Of a stretch of DNA of 64,000 nucleotides, positions 12,371-24,195 are shown in pieces. The stretch is taken from positions 181,128,437 to 181,192,436 of the forward strand of contig JARYHS010009186.1 of the NCBI GenBank assembly GCA_031002005.1, in the 5' to 3' direction. The notes under the pieces were generated by a model. It saw nothing but the letters and a program-made list of their open reading frames with translations. It was not told the origin of the DNA and searched no databases. Each line of letters begins with the position of its first letter. Position 1 is the stretch's first letter. The translations under genes and the position numbers were made by a program. The stretch comes from Vandiemenella viatica. Its lineage: Eukaryota > Arthropoda > Insecta > Orthoptera > Morabidae.

Positions 12371-15300
12371 TTAATAATAATAATAATTACATTACATTTT
12401 GTTTTTATTATTATTTATTGTTCAGTTATGTTTTTCTTATATTTTAGCCAATCCAAAATATTTTTTGTCTTTTATTGTATTTTACTTTGACTGGTCATTA
12501 CAGAGATTATACTTTCACTGGTCAACTCCCTCATTGCCAATCTTGTTTATATTTGGCTAAATTATGTGGTAGTCTTAATCCGTACATATCTGATCCCATT
12601 GCCATATGTTTCATGTCTTAGATGACTAAAATTTTTACAAAAATATTGTAAAGTGAGTTCGTGTTTTTGTGATCATCTGCAACCTCCTGCATTTATCCTT
12701 GGTGAGTGATGGGATTACTTTCCCTATACTTCCTTATTATTACTGCTGAGCAGAATTCTTATTGTCACTATATATATAGTGCCCACAGAAATTCTGTTAG
12801 GACTGGAGGACACGGAAAATAAACTAGTCACCCGCCACAACTTAAAGTAGGAGGGCCATGATAAACACTTTACATTATTTTGGTATAAACCTTATTCATG
12901 TTAGAGAAGGGAGGGAATCAGATATGTACACATCGAGACCTATCACATGTTTGTTACCAAGTTGTATCAGGTGCATTGGGGGTGGTTATTAGAATATTAA
13001 GATGAATATTAGTTTTGATAATCTGGATAGCAAGAATGTTTGATTGTTGTAGGATTACAGGTAAATAAACATTTAGTTTTATTCGGTCTTCTGGCATTTA
13101 AATTGCTGGGTATATTTAACGTTACCTCTAACACAAGATAATGCACCGCTATAAGCAAGCAATACCCAGACCTTACAATTTGCCGAATCAGAGCAAACAA
13201 TAATTAAACTTTTAAGTATTTTAGGTATCAAAGTGGTTAATGAAACATCATGATGACACAGTTCTTAGTTGTTATGCATATACACATATGAATTTTCCCA
13301 GGGCGCCATTAAAAACAAAATGAACATTATCTGAATCATTTTAAAAACAAGGAACTTTCAGAATTTAATGTTCGGTGAAAATGATGCCAGCTAGCTCAGG
13401 GGTTATGCACATTTAGAGTTTGTCAGGTGACAAGGCTGCAATATACAACATCTTCACCTGAACTATGAACAATTAAGTTCATGACCATGCATAGCCCTAT
13501 GATACCTGTAATATTAAATAGATCGGCTGCCATGCATTCATATTAGTAAACCCAAAATGCGAAGGGTAAACAAGATAAAGTCATTTAACACAGTTTGAGA
13601 ATAACACAGTACATTGTCAGTACCAGATATCTTTGAAGATTGCAGATTAAGTACAATTCTACGAGAAGACAAAAACTCACAAAGTCCCCCTAACATTAGT
13701 GAGTACTAATGCCTAAACTGCTACCGCAGGGAAGAAATTTGTCCCGCTAACTAGCGCGGAGTTGCGCGATCACTTTACGGCGTAAGAATGAGACAACGTG
13801 AGCTTACTGCAAGGTCTTTTATAGACTTCCCAGAGCCTATGGCCTTGGCGAATCTTTCTTTAATTAATATCTCCAAAAGTAGATAATAGTTTAACTTGAA
13901 ATTTTTACAGGGACTTTCTATTGTCATGTTCTATCAGTTTTAATTTAATTTAACATTCAAAAGGGTTTCTATAATCTTAAAAGTCATCACAAGACCAACT
14001 TGGTGGAATTTTTATGCGCTTCAACAACAATCAGCGACAATCTATTTTCAAAAACTTAATTACCAGACAAATGCTTAAACTTTTTACCAAAACCGTTATA
14101 TATTTGTAATTGTCTTAATTTGGGCTATCTACTGATTTAAATTTCAAATTTGTATTTCTTTTAGTTAAAAAGTTCATTTTTTCTCTTAATTAAAATTGCT
14201 AATTAAACTTTGCCAAATTACTTAATTTATTACCAAAATATCAGGAACAATGCTGACTATAGCTGGTGATAAAAGTTCAGCTGTAGCTTTACTCAATTTA
14301 AAGATATTTCAAATCTTAGATTTTTACTTTTCTGATCGCGTGTTTCAAAACGTGAACAAACCAAAATATCTCTTAAAATAAATATTTACCGATATGATAA
14401 ATACTCTTTAAAATGATTTTTATGGTGAATTGTCCCTGTGGGAAAGATTACAGGAAAATTCCTTAAAGTTGACAACTACTCTTCTCGAAATTTCTAAGTC
14501 CAACATTACAATTGATCTATAGAATATTTTACTGCTGGGGGTAGCTAGTGGTAATGCTCTTGGTGAACAAAAAGGTACTTTACAAGTTGAAATTCCAGTC
14601 TCATGTGGTGTTTACAGGTCACTAAAGCCTCTGGTGAACATTGGCCTGGCATAAGAGCGCATTACCATATGAATACAGCACCGTGATGGACGCAACTCAG
14701 CATGTTACTGTGAGATGTTGACCTCAAAGTCGCGGCCAGTACAGAAGTGCTCGTCCTGTCCATGACTGCTCTCAGGTCACTCTTAGAAAGCTATGGCTCT
14801 ACCCCTTGCATTCCAGTGACCAGGTCACATTCAAAAAAGAAGCCGTGGAGTAACTTTTGTAACCCCTGACACTATACAGCTGTGGTGGGATAGTGTACAC
14901 CAAAACCACATGATGTCCAAAGCGCTTGCTATTAGCTTTTTGTTTTGCGCTCACTTGAGGCAGTGCGACCTTCAACAACCCCCACATTTTGGCGGAGAGG
15001 ACAATGCCCTGGCCATGGGCTAACAGGACTCGCTAGTCGCATCCGGCATCCCTATTGTGCTCAAGGTGACTCCTTGACGCCAACCACCTGCTTTCTTCGG
15101 CCATGCAGACATTCAGAATTTTGCCCTGACCATTGTCACATTTCATTATTTCACCAATCTTTTGCTCCTTTACATAAGCAACCTTGCATTACCAAAAGTT
15201 ATTTTTAAATCTTTGGCGCCCGCGTTTAGTATCAATAAATTAACCCAGGATTTGAATAACAAAATAATTTTGCACTGAATAAATGATATAAATATAATAA

Positions 15301-15798
15301 GTTGAAGACTATAAATATATTCATGGCATGAATGTAACACTACAAAAATAGACTAAATAAACTCAAGAAGAATGCATGTCACCAACATACTTATATTCTT
15401 TCCACAATGAATTATATGTTAAAAAACCTTTACAATTTCAAAATCAAACTGGAAGATCTTTATCTTATAATTCAAATTATTGTGAATATTCTTACATGTT
15501 TTATGCAGAAAGAAGGAGTTATACAGTTAGTAATGGCTATTTGTAAGTGTTATAGGATTTTAAAAATTATACTAACATTGTAGAATTGATAAAAGTAGTA
15601 TTGTGTATCATTGTACTAACTATGTTGTCATAAACTATTACCAAAATTAATTTTCCAGGAAATACTATATACCTGTACTTTTTCCATACTCCTGAGATTG
15701 CTCATAAGTGATATCACAGGAGTCATATCAGTTGTAGTCCACAACACAAAATTACTATAGATTATTCTCCTAAGGCAATTTTTTATTATTTCATGTAG
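12371..15798. other. Intronic repeat-rich sequence, no gene (left arm)
   Basis: No protein match recognised. A TTGGTGAGTGATGGG/TTTCCCT motif near 12700 resembles terminal sequence of the Penelope-like elements elsewhere in the window. Around 13826 the minus strand has TATAAAAG followed by CTCATTCTTA, resembling a TATA/initiator pair of an LTR promoter. 14940-15230 is a GC-richer block. The right arm carries the same sequence in reverse (26483-30004). Confidence 0.5.
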
Positions 15799-15967
15799 GA
15801 AATACAGACAATACATGAAATGCGTCTTGAACTAGCCAACCACTTACTAGAAGACAACCAAAACATAATGTCAAGTAGACTATGTGAAAGGCTGGAGAGG
15901 CTGAGAAAAGTTAAAGAGGCTGAAAAGGAGATTAAGCTTAATAAAATCAGACTAAAAACAAACAGAG
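15799..15967 (+). CDS. CFAP91: CFAP91/MAATS1-like exon C, inverted left-arm copy
   Basis: Same exon as 26314-26482 in opposite orientation. Acceptor is TTTCATGTAG at 15789-15798 and donor is AGAG|GTGAGC. The protein is identical to the right-arm exon. The intron from exon B' is 11,182 bp, against 8,095 bp in the right arm; the excess of 3,087 bp is explained by LINE B (3,122 bp) inserted only here. The next exon was not recognised in the 2.6 kb before the gap. Confidence 0.77.
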
Positions 15968-16224
15968 GTGAGCTAAAAAAGTATTTAGTTGAATGCAATG
16001 GAAACCTGTTAAGGTCAGTACTATTCAATGTGATTTCTAATTTTGCTACATACCAAAATTTAAAATTAATTATAAAAAATCAGATATTTGTAATTGGACA
16101 TTTCATTACTTATTTATGTAGGTAAGCTGGATTTGAAGTATTAGTAGCTTAGTTGTAGTTCTGATTTTCATAAAGTCATGGAATCAGGAAGTGGTTACTA
16201 TGATAATAACACTAGAGAATGAGT

Positions 16225-16445
16225 TAATATATGAGGGTGGATCAAATATAAATGAGGCTTATTATTTTTTTAAAAAAATATTTACCTTAACAAATGAAAC
16301 CAGTACATACTATTTCTCAACATAACCCCGGCTTTAGAAAAACACTTTTTCCAGCATATTGGAAGCTTATTGATGCCATCATCATAAAAGAAAGAGGGTT
16401 GGATCAGTAGCTAACTGTGCATGAACCCCTTATAAAGAAATAAGA
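16225..16445 (-). pseudogene. Mariner transposase C-terminal fragment, left arm
   Basis: The minus strand reads FFYDDGINKLPICWKKC, resembling the DGI-KLP-RW-KC end of mariner-type transposases, followed by an AT-rich stretch ending near TTTGATCCACCCTCA. Only the last 40 or so residues are visible. Confidence 0.5.
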
Positions 16446-16519
16446 AAAAGGGCTTTGTCACTATTCATCCATGTCAAGAAATAAATGGCTTTACTGGTTC
16501 TTCTTGGTGTTTTTTTTTT

Positions 16520-17190
16520 TGGTCACATGTCATTATCTCCCTTCATACTTAACCGAACTCAATAATGAGGTGTCATTGTAAAGCTCATGGTCTCCCCTTT
16601 GGTCATATCATATTGTAAGAAAGGACTTTTTTGGAATTCGACCCTGAAAGGGCAAAAATGTCAATATTTCTAAAATGCAGTTTTTTGTGTTACGAGTTGT
16701 TCTCTGGATACCTATCTGAAATCGTTTAATAAAGTATCATTTTAAAGTTTAAGATCTCCACTTTGGTGACATCATATATTAAGAAAGGAATTTTTCAGAA
16801 TTTGACCCTTAAATGGCAAAAGTGTCAAAATTTCTGCAACGCGTTTTTGTGTGCTGAGCCATTTATCTCCCTTTATATCTAACTGATATAGATAAATGAG
16901 GTATCTGCCATGGTCACATTATATTTTAAGAAAGGAATTTTTCATAATTCGACCCTTAAAGGCCAAATTACCATTATTTCCACAACATATTTTTTTTTGT
17001 CACCAGCTATTTATCACCCTTGATATCTAACCGAAATCGAGAAATGAGGTATTATTTAGAAATTAAGGTCTCTGCTTTAGTCTAATCATATTTTAAAAAA
17101 GGATTTTTCAGAATTTGACACTTAAAGGGAAAAAGTATTAATATTTATACAATGCATTTTTGTGTCACGAGCCATTTATCTTGGGCCCCA
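16520..17190. repeat. Tandem satellite, about 165 bp unit, left side of gap
   Basis: About four degenerate units, each with ATTTATCTCCCTT, an ATCTAACCGAAATCG-like stretch, AAATGAGGTATCATT, TCATATTTTAAGAAAGGA, and CGACCCTTAAAGGGCAAAA. Spacing between unit starts is about 165, 164, 145 and 167 bp. Confidence 0.85.
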
Positions 17191-18551
17191 TGGTATTTGT
17201 AAAATGGAACTGTAGAACATTGCAGCTGTTTTAATCCTATTGATTGTGACTGAGAATAGCATGTAATCAGTTGACATTATACAATGTTTTTGAAGATCTA
17301 AAAAACATAATTGTCATGCTGTCTTAATTTCAGTTTAACTAATTTAATTTTCCTGCTCACATTCAAGCGTACAGTTTTCATCTCACTTATTTTAAACCCA
17401 GACATGTAAACTCTTTTTTTCTCCAGTCTTGCATTTTGCATTCCTTTTTCACTCTCCCTCAAATCATATCATCTGCAAACACCATAATGTTAGTGTTATT
17501 ACCATCTTGGTAATATTATCTATGATGCTTTTAAAAAATCTTCTATTCTCAAACCATCCTTATCTGCTACCTTGTGTTTGAATGAAGCTACCCATATTTT
17601 GTTACATTTGTTTAATTCCTGCCACAATGACTTCTGGTACACCCTGCTTAATTGAAATACAAATTACAAGGAAAGAGAAAAGGACTCATCACTCACAAAA
17701 GTTGTGTATATTTGTGTGTTTGTGATATATGATCTTCTCCCGTCGCTGCCTTCAACTTTGGTGAGTGATGAGTCATTTTCCCTTTCCTTGTAATTTATAT
17801 TGCCTAAAGCTGTTTCCTTTTTCCTTTGTGTAATTATTGTTACCCAAATGTGGTGACAAGGAATGTGATCATAATAGAATTTTCACATAGCGAATGATTA
17901 CTGTGACTGGTTTATTTCTCTCTCAGCATTTCTTCAAAAAACACCCTTGTTCAAAGATAAGAGCTAAAGTAGATAAGTAAGATCTAAATACGTATTTCTC
18001 TTCTTCTAGATTTGCTTATATGCACATGTCATTTGAATAGTGTAGTAATTATGTGATGGTAAGCAGGCTTAGATCATGTACCCTCAAACCAGTAACTTAA
18101 GGAAGAATTATGCCTGCTTCACAAAGCTGAGAGGAAGGTTTCATGTTTTCCATGCTTTTAATTTAAAAAGTTTAACAACGTTTCTATTGTCATGTGGCAA
18201 TAGGAAAACTAGAAAAGAATTACTTACTTTTAGCAGCTTGATGTAGAAGTTAACAAGCATCTTATTCTGTAATAAGATATAAAGATATTTGATAAAAATT
18301 TAAATTCTGTGAGCCATTATTATTATTTTATTTTTGATGTCTGTAGGAGAAACAACCTTTCTTAGATAAAAAATAATCTTTGTTTGACTCACAAATAATA
18401 CCAGCTTACATGTGTGTTAATTCAACTTTCCACTGTTTTAAGTAACACTCATCTTTACACTGGGTAATCAGATAGTTGGATTCCTATGAATTTTTGCATA
18501 TTGTTACAGTTGTGGTTTAGTTTATCTTGAAGTAGAAAAACAGAACACAAA
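16933..18551. other. Single-copy stretch before the gap, no gene
   Basis: Not represented in the right arm. The start is the last satellite units; the rest is AT-rich sequence without a recognisable gene or transposon protein, except for the 17661-17796 hairpin. Confidence 0.5.
17661..17796. repeat. Hairpin-forming inverted repeat
   Basis: 17661-17696 and 17761-17796 are inverted copies of 36 bp with 2 mismatches, separated by 64 bp. The arm contains GTGAGTGATGAGTC followed by TTTCCTTGTAATTT. Similar GGTGAGTG...TTTCC sequence lies at the ends of Penelope-like remnants near 48150 and 52610, so this may be a pair of terminal fragments. Confidence 0.7.
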
Positions 18552-19551
18552 NNNNNNNNNNNNNNNNNNNNNNNNNNNNNNNNNNNNNNNNNNNNNNNNN
18601 NNNNNNNNNNNNNNNNNNNNNNNNNNNNNNNNNNNNNNNNNNNNNNNNNNNNNNNNNNNNNNNNNNNNNNNNNNNNNNNNNNNNNNNNNNNNNNNNNNNN
18701 NNNNNNNNNNNNNNNNNNNNNNNNNNNNNNNNNNNNNNNNNNNNNNNNNNNNNNNNNNNNNNNNNNNNNNNNNNNNNNNNNNNNNNNNNNNNNNNNNNNN
18801 NNNNNNNNNNNNNNNNNNNNNNNNNNNNNNNNNNNNNNNNNNNNNNNNNNNNNNNNNNNNNNNNNNNNNNNNNNNNNNNNNNNNNNNNNNNNNNNNNNNN
18901 NNNNNNNNNNNNNNNNNNNNNNNNNNNNNNNNNNNNNNNNNNNNNNNNNNNNNNNNNNNNNNNNNNNNNNNNNNNNNNNNNNNNNNNNNNNNNNNNNNNN
19001 NNNNNNNNNNNNNNNNNNNNNNNNNNNNNNNNNNNNNNNNNNNNNNNNNNNNNNNNNNNNNNNNNNNNNNNNNNNNNNNNNNNNNNNNNNNNNNNNNNNN
19101 NNNNNNNNNNNNNNNNNNNNNNNNNNNNNNNNNNNNNNNNNNNNNNNNNNNNNNNNNNNNNNNNNNNNNNNNNNNNNNNNNNNNNNNNNNNNNNNNNNNN
19201 NNNNNNNNNNNNNNNNNNNNNNNNNNNNNNNNNNNNNNNNNNNNNNNNNNNNNNNNNNNNNNNNNNNNNNNNNNNNNNNNNNNNNNNNNNNNNNNNNNNN
19301 NNNNNNNNNNNNNNNNNNNNNNNNNNNNNNNNNNNNNNNNNNNNNNNNNNNNNNNNNNNNNNNNNNNNNNNNNNNNNNNNNNNNNNNNNNNNNNNNNNNN
19401 NNNNNNNNNNNNNNNNNNNNNNNNNNNNNNNNNNNNNNNNNNNNNNNNNNNNNNNNNNNNNNNNNNNNNNNNNNNNNNNNNNNNNNNNNNNNNNNNNNNN
19501 NNNNNNNNNNNNNNNNNNNNNNNNNNNNNNNNNNNNNNNNNNNNNNNNNNN
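18552..19551. other. Assembly gap, exactly 1000 N
   Basis: A run of exactly 1000 undetermined bases. A round number usually marks a scaffold join of unknown size. It lies between the two arms, and its right edge is inside a tandem satellite. Confidence 0.99.
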
Positions 19552-19965
19552 TTCTTAAAAATATTATGTGACCATGGCAGATACCCTCATTTATCTATAT
19601 CAGTTAGATATAAATGGAGATAAATGGCTCAGCACACAAAAACGCGTTGCAGAAATTTTGACACTTTGCCATTTAAGGGTCAAATTCTGAAAAATTCCTT
19701 TCTTAATATATGATGTCACCAAAGTGGAGATCTTAAACTTTAAAATGATACTTTATTAAACGATTTCAGATAGGTATCCAGAGAACAACTCGTAACACAA
19801 AAAAACTGCATTTTAGAAATATTGACATTTTTGCCCTTTCAGGGTCGAATTCCAAAAAAATCCTTTCTTAAAATATGATATGACCAAAGGGGACACCATG
19901 AGCTTTACAATGACACCTCATTATTGAGTTCGGTTAAGTATGAAGGGAGATAATGACATGTGACA
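19552..19965. repeat. Tandem satellite, right side of gap
   Basis: About two and a half units of the same 165 bp satellite in reverse orientation, beginning at the first base after the N run. Sequence resumes mid-unit, suggesting that satellite units were lost or collapsed at the gap. Confidence 0.85.
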
Positions 19966-20035
19966 AAAAAAAAAAAAAAAAAAACACCAAGAAGAACCAG
20001 TAAAGCCATTTATTTCTTGGCATGGATGAATAGTG

Positions 20036-20601
20036 TGTGGCGAGACAGTATAAAAAACCATGTGGGTGTTCGTGTTGAGCGGTGGAATCAGGACGATCCG
20101 ATTGTTGAAAGTGTGACGCGAGATGCAAGTTGGATTGTCGAGGGCAGTCTGTGACTCACTGTCTTGGAGGTCGGTCATGGTTGGTTGCGCGCGGCAGTGA
20201 TTGTTTGGCGGTGCGTTCTGGCACTATCATGTGGACCTAATGAAACATTATAAGTACGCCGCCGTCATGCAGATAAACTGCAGTGTTTTGTAAATAGCAG
20301 TGAGCTTGTGGGTCGTCGAACTAAAGCATCCAAACCAAGTGATAGAAGTGTAGCTCAGAACTTGCAGTTTGTAGGAGAAGAAGTCCTGAATAGCCTTTAC
20401 ATACGGTCAAATTATAATCGTTGGTGGTGGTGGCTTAGTAATTGTACGTTCGGTGAATAAATTGAATGATTATCTATATGGCGACTTTGTGAATTATTAG
20501 TAGAAGAACCTGCAATCCAGTGATACCTAACGAACAACAATTACCCCACCCCAAGCTGCTAGTGCATTATCACCGCCAGCAGACGCCACTTTATCGTTAC
20601 A
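20036..20601 (+). repeat. 5' LTR
   Basis: 566 bp, starts TGTGGCGAGACAG and ends TTATCGTTACA. A TATAAAAAA stretch lies only about 13 bp from the LTR start. It differs from the 3' LTR by a few single-base changes and 1-2 bp indels. Confidence 0.93.
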
Positions 20602-20619
20602 TGGGACTTGTGGAGTGAC
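20602..20619 (+). promoter_or_regulatory. Putative primer-binding site
   Basis: TGGGACTTGTGGAGTGAC directly abuts the 5' LTR; TGG is the expected complement of a tRNA CCA end. The cognate tRNA was not identified. Confidence 0.5.
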
Positions 20620-21972
20620 CAGTGAAAGCGGTTCATATACCTTGCTTTCGAGAGAATACTACGCTTCAAACTTGGTCGGAAGCTTTTGTCAACTGCCGGC
20701 AACGTGTGTGGAAGACGACGCGAGCTACGACAATTATCACTACGCGGAGGTCGCAGATACCTTTTCCGAGACGCTGTGGTACCCGACGTAGACTTTCACA
20801 CTGCAGGGAGCAGTTTACGAGTCTTGCAGCTTCGTCACGCAGCTTTACGGGTCGACACAATCCAGCAAAGCAGACGTTTTGCCGATAGCAGCTTCACAAC
20901 GTCCAGCGCAGTACGGAAGGCCACACATTCGATCAACATACAGATAAGTTCGCAGCGAAGCCAGAATAAGTGCCGTTTTTTCAAAAAAGTGTCTTCATTC
21001 CACGAGGTGTGTGCGGCAACACACAAGTTACAAGTATTGCAGCTTGCACAGTGTTGAATGTAATTTTCAGAGATTTTGTCAGTTCATTAGTGCGTGTAAC
21101 GCTTTATAGCAATTTTGGAAAAGGAATTACTGTTTCCGTTGGCTACATTGTCCTTATTGCCAACCACGCGCTTGCTAAGTGTCTGCTAGCAGTATTTCCA
21201 AATACAATATTTGTGTTATCACATGCTGAATTGTTGTGTAAATATTTTAATCAGTAATTTTTGTATGTCTATGTGGCTTGTCGCGATGATTTAGTCATAA
21301 ATACTCGTGATTTTGTCTCTCTCCGTCAAAACAAAACAAAAAATTATTTTAAATGTGTCTTTTTTGAATTTCGAATTTCTAATATTTGGTTCAGGGCGGT
21401 CGCGCCATATTGTCTTTGAGCAAGCGAGAAGGCCAAAGATAGTAACCACAAAGAAAAATAACTTGTGAGCAAAGATTTAGTAACGTCTTCCATTTCCAAA
21501 TAGAAATCTTTGATGTTCAGATGTCGCTGGTGCAAAGATATTGCTTTTCTGTTGATGTAAAATATTTTTGTCTTTGATTTTCAGCACAGATATTATTCAC
21601 GTATTACATTGCAACGCGTAATCTTTGAGTTGTGATTGTATTTGGCGTAAATAATTTGTAGGTTAGGTGTGTTTGGTTGCTCAGTTTGCTTTCGACAGTC
21701 ATTAGTGACACAGTTCCTTTTGCTTTGTAGATATTTTTCCACCTTTTTATGTTTTGTGTGTTTGTTGTTTTGGGAATATTGTAAGAACAGATAGTGGGAG
21801 ACATAAGTTTATTAGATTTGAAGGTGTGTTCTGCTCTGGTTTTCAGTGTCAACAAATCGGATTACGGAATTATTTCTACGTAAATTCCATTTTGGTTATT
21901 TTAGCAAGCTTTTTGATTATTTTTGTGATACCATTTATCTTTCAATTCACTGTATAGAACATTTGTTTAACC

Positions 21973-23742
21973 ATGGAGGGTACAAATACTCAACTTCAGG
22001 AGGATGATAACACAGGCATAACTGAATTTCAGGACGTACAAAGCAATGTTGTACAGGGGGAAAACACACAATTGGAATCAAATCCTGTGAATGCACATAA
22101 TATTTCTCAGCTATCAATCGATAGTACCCCAATACAGTCGGTGTCTTATGACCAATTGGAGTTTTCAACTAGATCATCTTCTGATGATGAAGTCGTGTCT
22201 TTTAACCCACATACAACACATCTTGTACAAACAGCACCAGAGGAAGCCTCTCTAATATCCCAACTCATGCAATATCTTGACCACAAGTTTGAGTCAAACA
22301 AGCAAACACTTGAAGCACAGGCTAAACAAACACGTGATGAACAGACTAAGATTCGCGAAACACTTGACCAGAAATTCGAATCTGTGGATACTAAACTTGA
22401 AGCACAGACAAAACAATTTGAAGGTTTTGAAACAAAATTACAGTCACTTGAAGGTGCTTTTGACAAAAAACTTAAAGAAACATTTGAACAGTATTCCTTG
22501 ACAGTAAAAACACAGGTCAGTCAACTCTCACATGCATTGAATACACACAAGGAGAAAGTTGATAACACGGTTTCAGCACTTAGTGAACAAGTAACACAAA
22601 ATAGTAATGATGTTAGTAAGTTAAAGGAGGACATGCATGAATCCCATAAGGGAATTGCCTTATTGCAACAGTCCCAACAGCATGCGCAGACACAGATAGC
22701 AGACATTAGGTCAAAGGTAGAAAATAATATAGATGTCATTGATGCCTTACATACAGTATGTACCGAGAATAGCCAGAAAATACAACACTGGGATGAACAA
22801 GTGGGTTCAGTGAAGACCAAGATGTTAGAGACAGACAGTAGAATACAGCATTGTGAACAGCAAGTAGTTTCCTTGAAAACACAAGTAACAGAAGCACTTA
22901 ACACACAGACCCAAGTAGCTTCTTCTTCACAGTGCATAGTCACTATTCCAGAAAAAGTTGAATATAGCAGGTTTAGTGGACAGGGAAATTTACACCCCGT
23001 CAAATTCCTGAAAAGTTTTGAAGATTCGAGGCCTTTTATAAATTATTCAGACAGAGAAAAAATAAATTGTTTTGGTCAGCATCTAACAGGATCGGCCAGG
23101 CTGTGGAGTGATACCCACCTACAACATTTCACAACATTTGCGGAGCTAAAAGAAGCATTTCTCAACAGGTTTTGGTCACAAGAAACACAGTATTCGGTTC
23201 GCAGGTCAATAGGGTTGGGGCCTAAATGGGACGGAACCCCTCCCACGTTATATGACTTTTTTCTACAGGAAGCTGATAAGGCAACTTACTTAGACCATCC
23301 CATGCCTGAAATAATTCTAATACAAGACATTGTCCATCGGATGCCAACACCCATAATAGAAAAATTTGCAACACAAGGGGTTACTACGCGAGAAGCAGCA
23401 GAAAAACTCTTGAGGGTATTAGATGTATATCAGTGGTCTTGGAGTCCAGCAGAAAGTGATTTAGTAAACCATAAGGGTCAGATGCAACATATAGAGGATC
23501 AACACAACCACAGTAGGTCATATAATAACAAACAGCACACTTATGATCATAGTCAAGGCAGGAGTAAGTTTTATAACAACAATGCCCAACAACATTCAAA
23601 AAGGGGACACAGTATACAATATATAAGCAGAGGAAGAGGAGCTAGAGGTGGTAGAGATAATGGCAGAAGAGGTAATGAGAAAGACAAACAAACCATAACA
23701 GAAATAGCTCAACATCCGAACAGGTTTCTGGAGGTGAACTGA
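21973..23742 (+). CDS. Gag-like protein of the LTR retrotransposon
   Basis: 589-residue intact frame starting at an ATG in good context (ACCATGG). The N-terminal ~90 residues are acidic and polar. Residues about 90-310 are coiled-coil with recurring DQKFES-DTKLEAQTKQF-type heptads. About 325-475 resembles a retrotransposon gag capsid domain (GSARLWSDTHL, FAELKEAFLNRFW, VHRMPTPIIEKFA). The C-terminus is rich in His, Asn and Gln and ends with an RG-rich patch (SRGRGARGGRDNGRRG) instead of a CCHC zinc knuckle; the RG patch could provide RNA binding (inference). It should package element RNA into particles. No pol frame follows. The 1.37 kb leader (20602-21972) has only short upstream frames. Confidence 0.85.
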   Translation: MEGTNTQLQEDDNTGITEFQDVQSNVVQGENTQLESNPVNAHNISQLSIDSTPIQSVSYDQLEFSTRSSSDDEVVSFNPHTTHLVQTAPEEASLISQLMQYLDHKFESNKQTLEAQAKQTRDEQTKIRETLDQKFESVDTKLEAQTKQFEGFETKLQSLEGAFDKKLKETFEQYSLTVKTQVSQLSHALNTHKEKVDNTVSALSEQVTQNSNDVSKLKEDMHESHKGIALLQQSQQHAQTQIADIRSKVENNIDVIDALHTVCTENSQKIQHWDEQVGSVKTKMLETDSRIQHCEQQVVSLKTQVTEALNTQTQVASSSQCIVTIPEKVEYSRFSGQGNLHPVKFLKSFEDSRPFINYSDREKINCFGQHLTGSARLWSDTHLQHFTTFAELKEAFLNRFWSQETQYSVRRSIGLGPKWDGTPPTLYDFFLQEADKATYLDHPMPEIILIQDIVHRMPTPIIEKFATQGVTTREAAEKLLRVLDVYQWSWSPAESDLVNHKGQMQHIEDQHNHSRSYNNKQHTYDHSQGRSKFYNNNAQQHSKRGHSIQYISRGRGARGGRDNGRRGNEKDKQTITEIAQHPNRFLEVN

Positions 23743-23865
23743 CTCAGCAACAGGAGGAAGGAGAATTCATACATTTTAGTAGTGCGGTCAACACAAATGC
23801 TTAAGGGAGTATACAATGTAGTGGCCTTGAAACCCTACAAACATATTGAAATTTGATAGTAGATT

Positions 23866-24195
23866 TTGCAGGTAGTTACAGTGATCAGCAGCACATCAAA
23901 ATCACACAGAGCATCAGCAGCTGTCAGGACTCAGTCTCCTGTGGGAGGAGGCCCGATCCAGGAGTTACCTTTAAAGGAACCTACCAAGTTCCAGATCCGG
24001 TTACCCACAGTTGATACTGAGATCCAGGTGGAAACACCTTTCATTGATGCTGTTGAGAAGTGTTTTGGGGGGGAATATCAAAATTTAGGTCAGAAAATCA
24101 CATCAGTACTCAGGAATCGGTTTCCTTGGGTCAGGGCTTTGTCTAGGTTTACCTTCAAAGGGACTGCCATAGTTCCAGATTTGGTTATCTCATAG
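23866..24195 (+). CDS. Small unassigned frame downstream of gag
   Basis: 109-residue frame after gag, with ETPFIDAVEKCFGGEYQ and NRFPWVRALSRF segments. No motif of protease, RT or integrase is visible. It may be a pol remnant or chance; the ATG is poorly supported. Confidence 0.25.
   Translation: MQVVTVISSTSKSHRASAAVRTQSPVGGGPIQELPLKEPTKFQIRLPTVDTEIQVETPFIDAVEKCFGGEYQNLGQKITSVLRNRFPWVRALSRFTFKGTAIVPDLVIS

Larger units (their letters stand above)
1..16932. repeat. Left arm of giant inverted repeat
   Basis: Reverse complement of the right arm (19552-39255). The first bases of the window match the right arm ending at 39255, so the arm probably continues left of the window. Matching landmarks are a LINE RT fragment, the CFAP91-like exons B and C, a LINE interrupted by a 1.8 kb element, a mariner fragment and a 165 bp satellite. 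Arm-specific insertions are the hAT element 817-3296 and the LINE 5205-8326. Homology is lost at about 16932 because the right arm runs into the N gap. Confidence 0.93.

Noticed and set aside
15214..15221. TGGCGCCC, resembling a gypsy tRNA primer-binding site
   Set aside because: Not preceded by an LTR end in CA, and altered (GGGCGGCC) in the right-arm copy.
15968..16125. Continuation of the open frame past exon C'
   Set aside because: A strong GTGAGC donor precedes it, and the peptide loses the charged helical character; treated as intron.
19921..20178. 85-residue minus-strand frame, repeated at 25207-25425
   Set aside because: It is the antisense of the LTR; the repetition is explained by the two LTRs.
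20622..21257. Several overlapping frames of 88-123 residues after the 5' LTR
   Set aside because: They lie in the untranslated leader of the retrotransposon, overlap on both strands and show no family features.
22146..23003. Cysteine-rich minus-strand frames of 106 and 160 residues
   Set aside because: Antisense of gag; the cysteines come from complementing ACA/ACT-rich coiled-coil codons.
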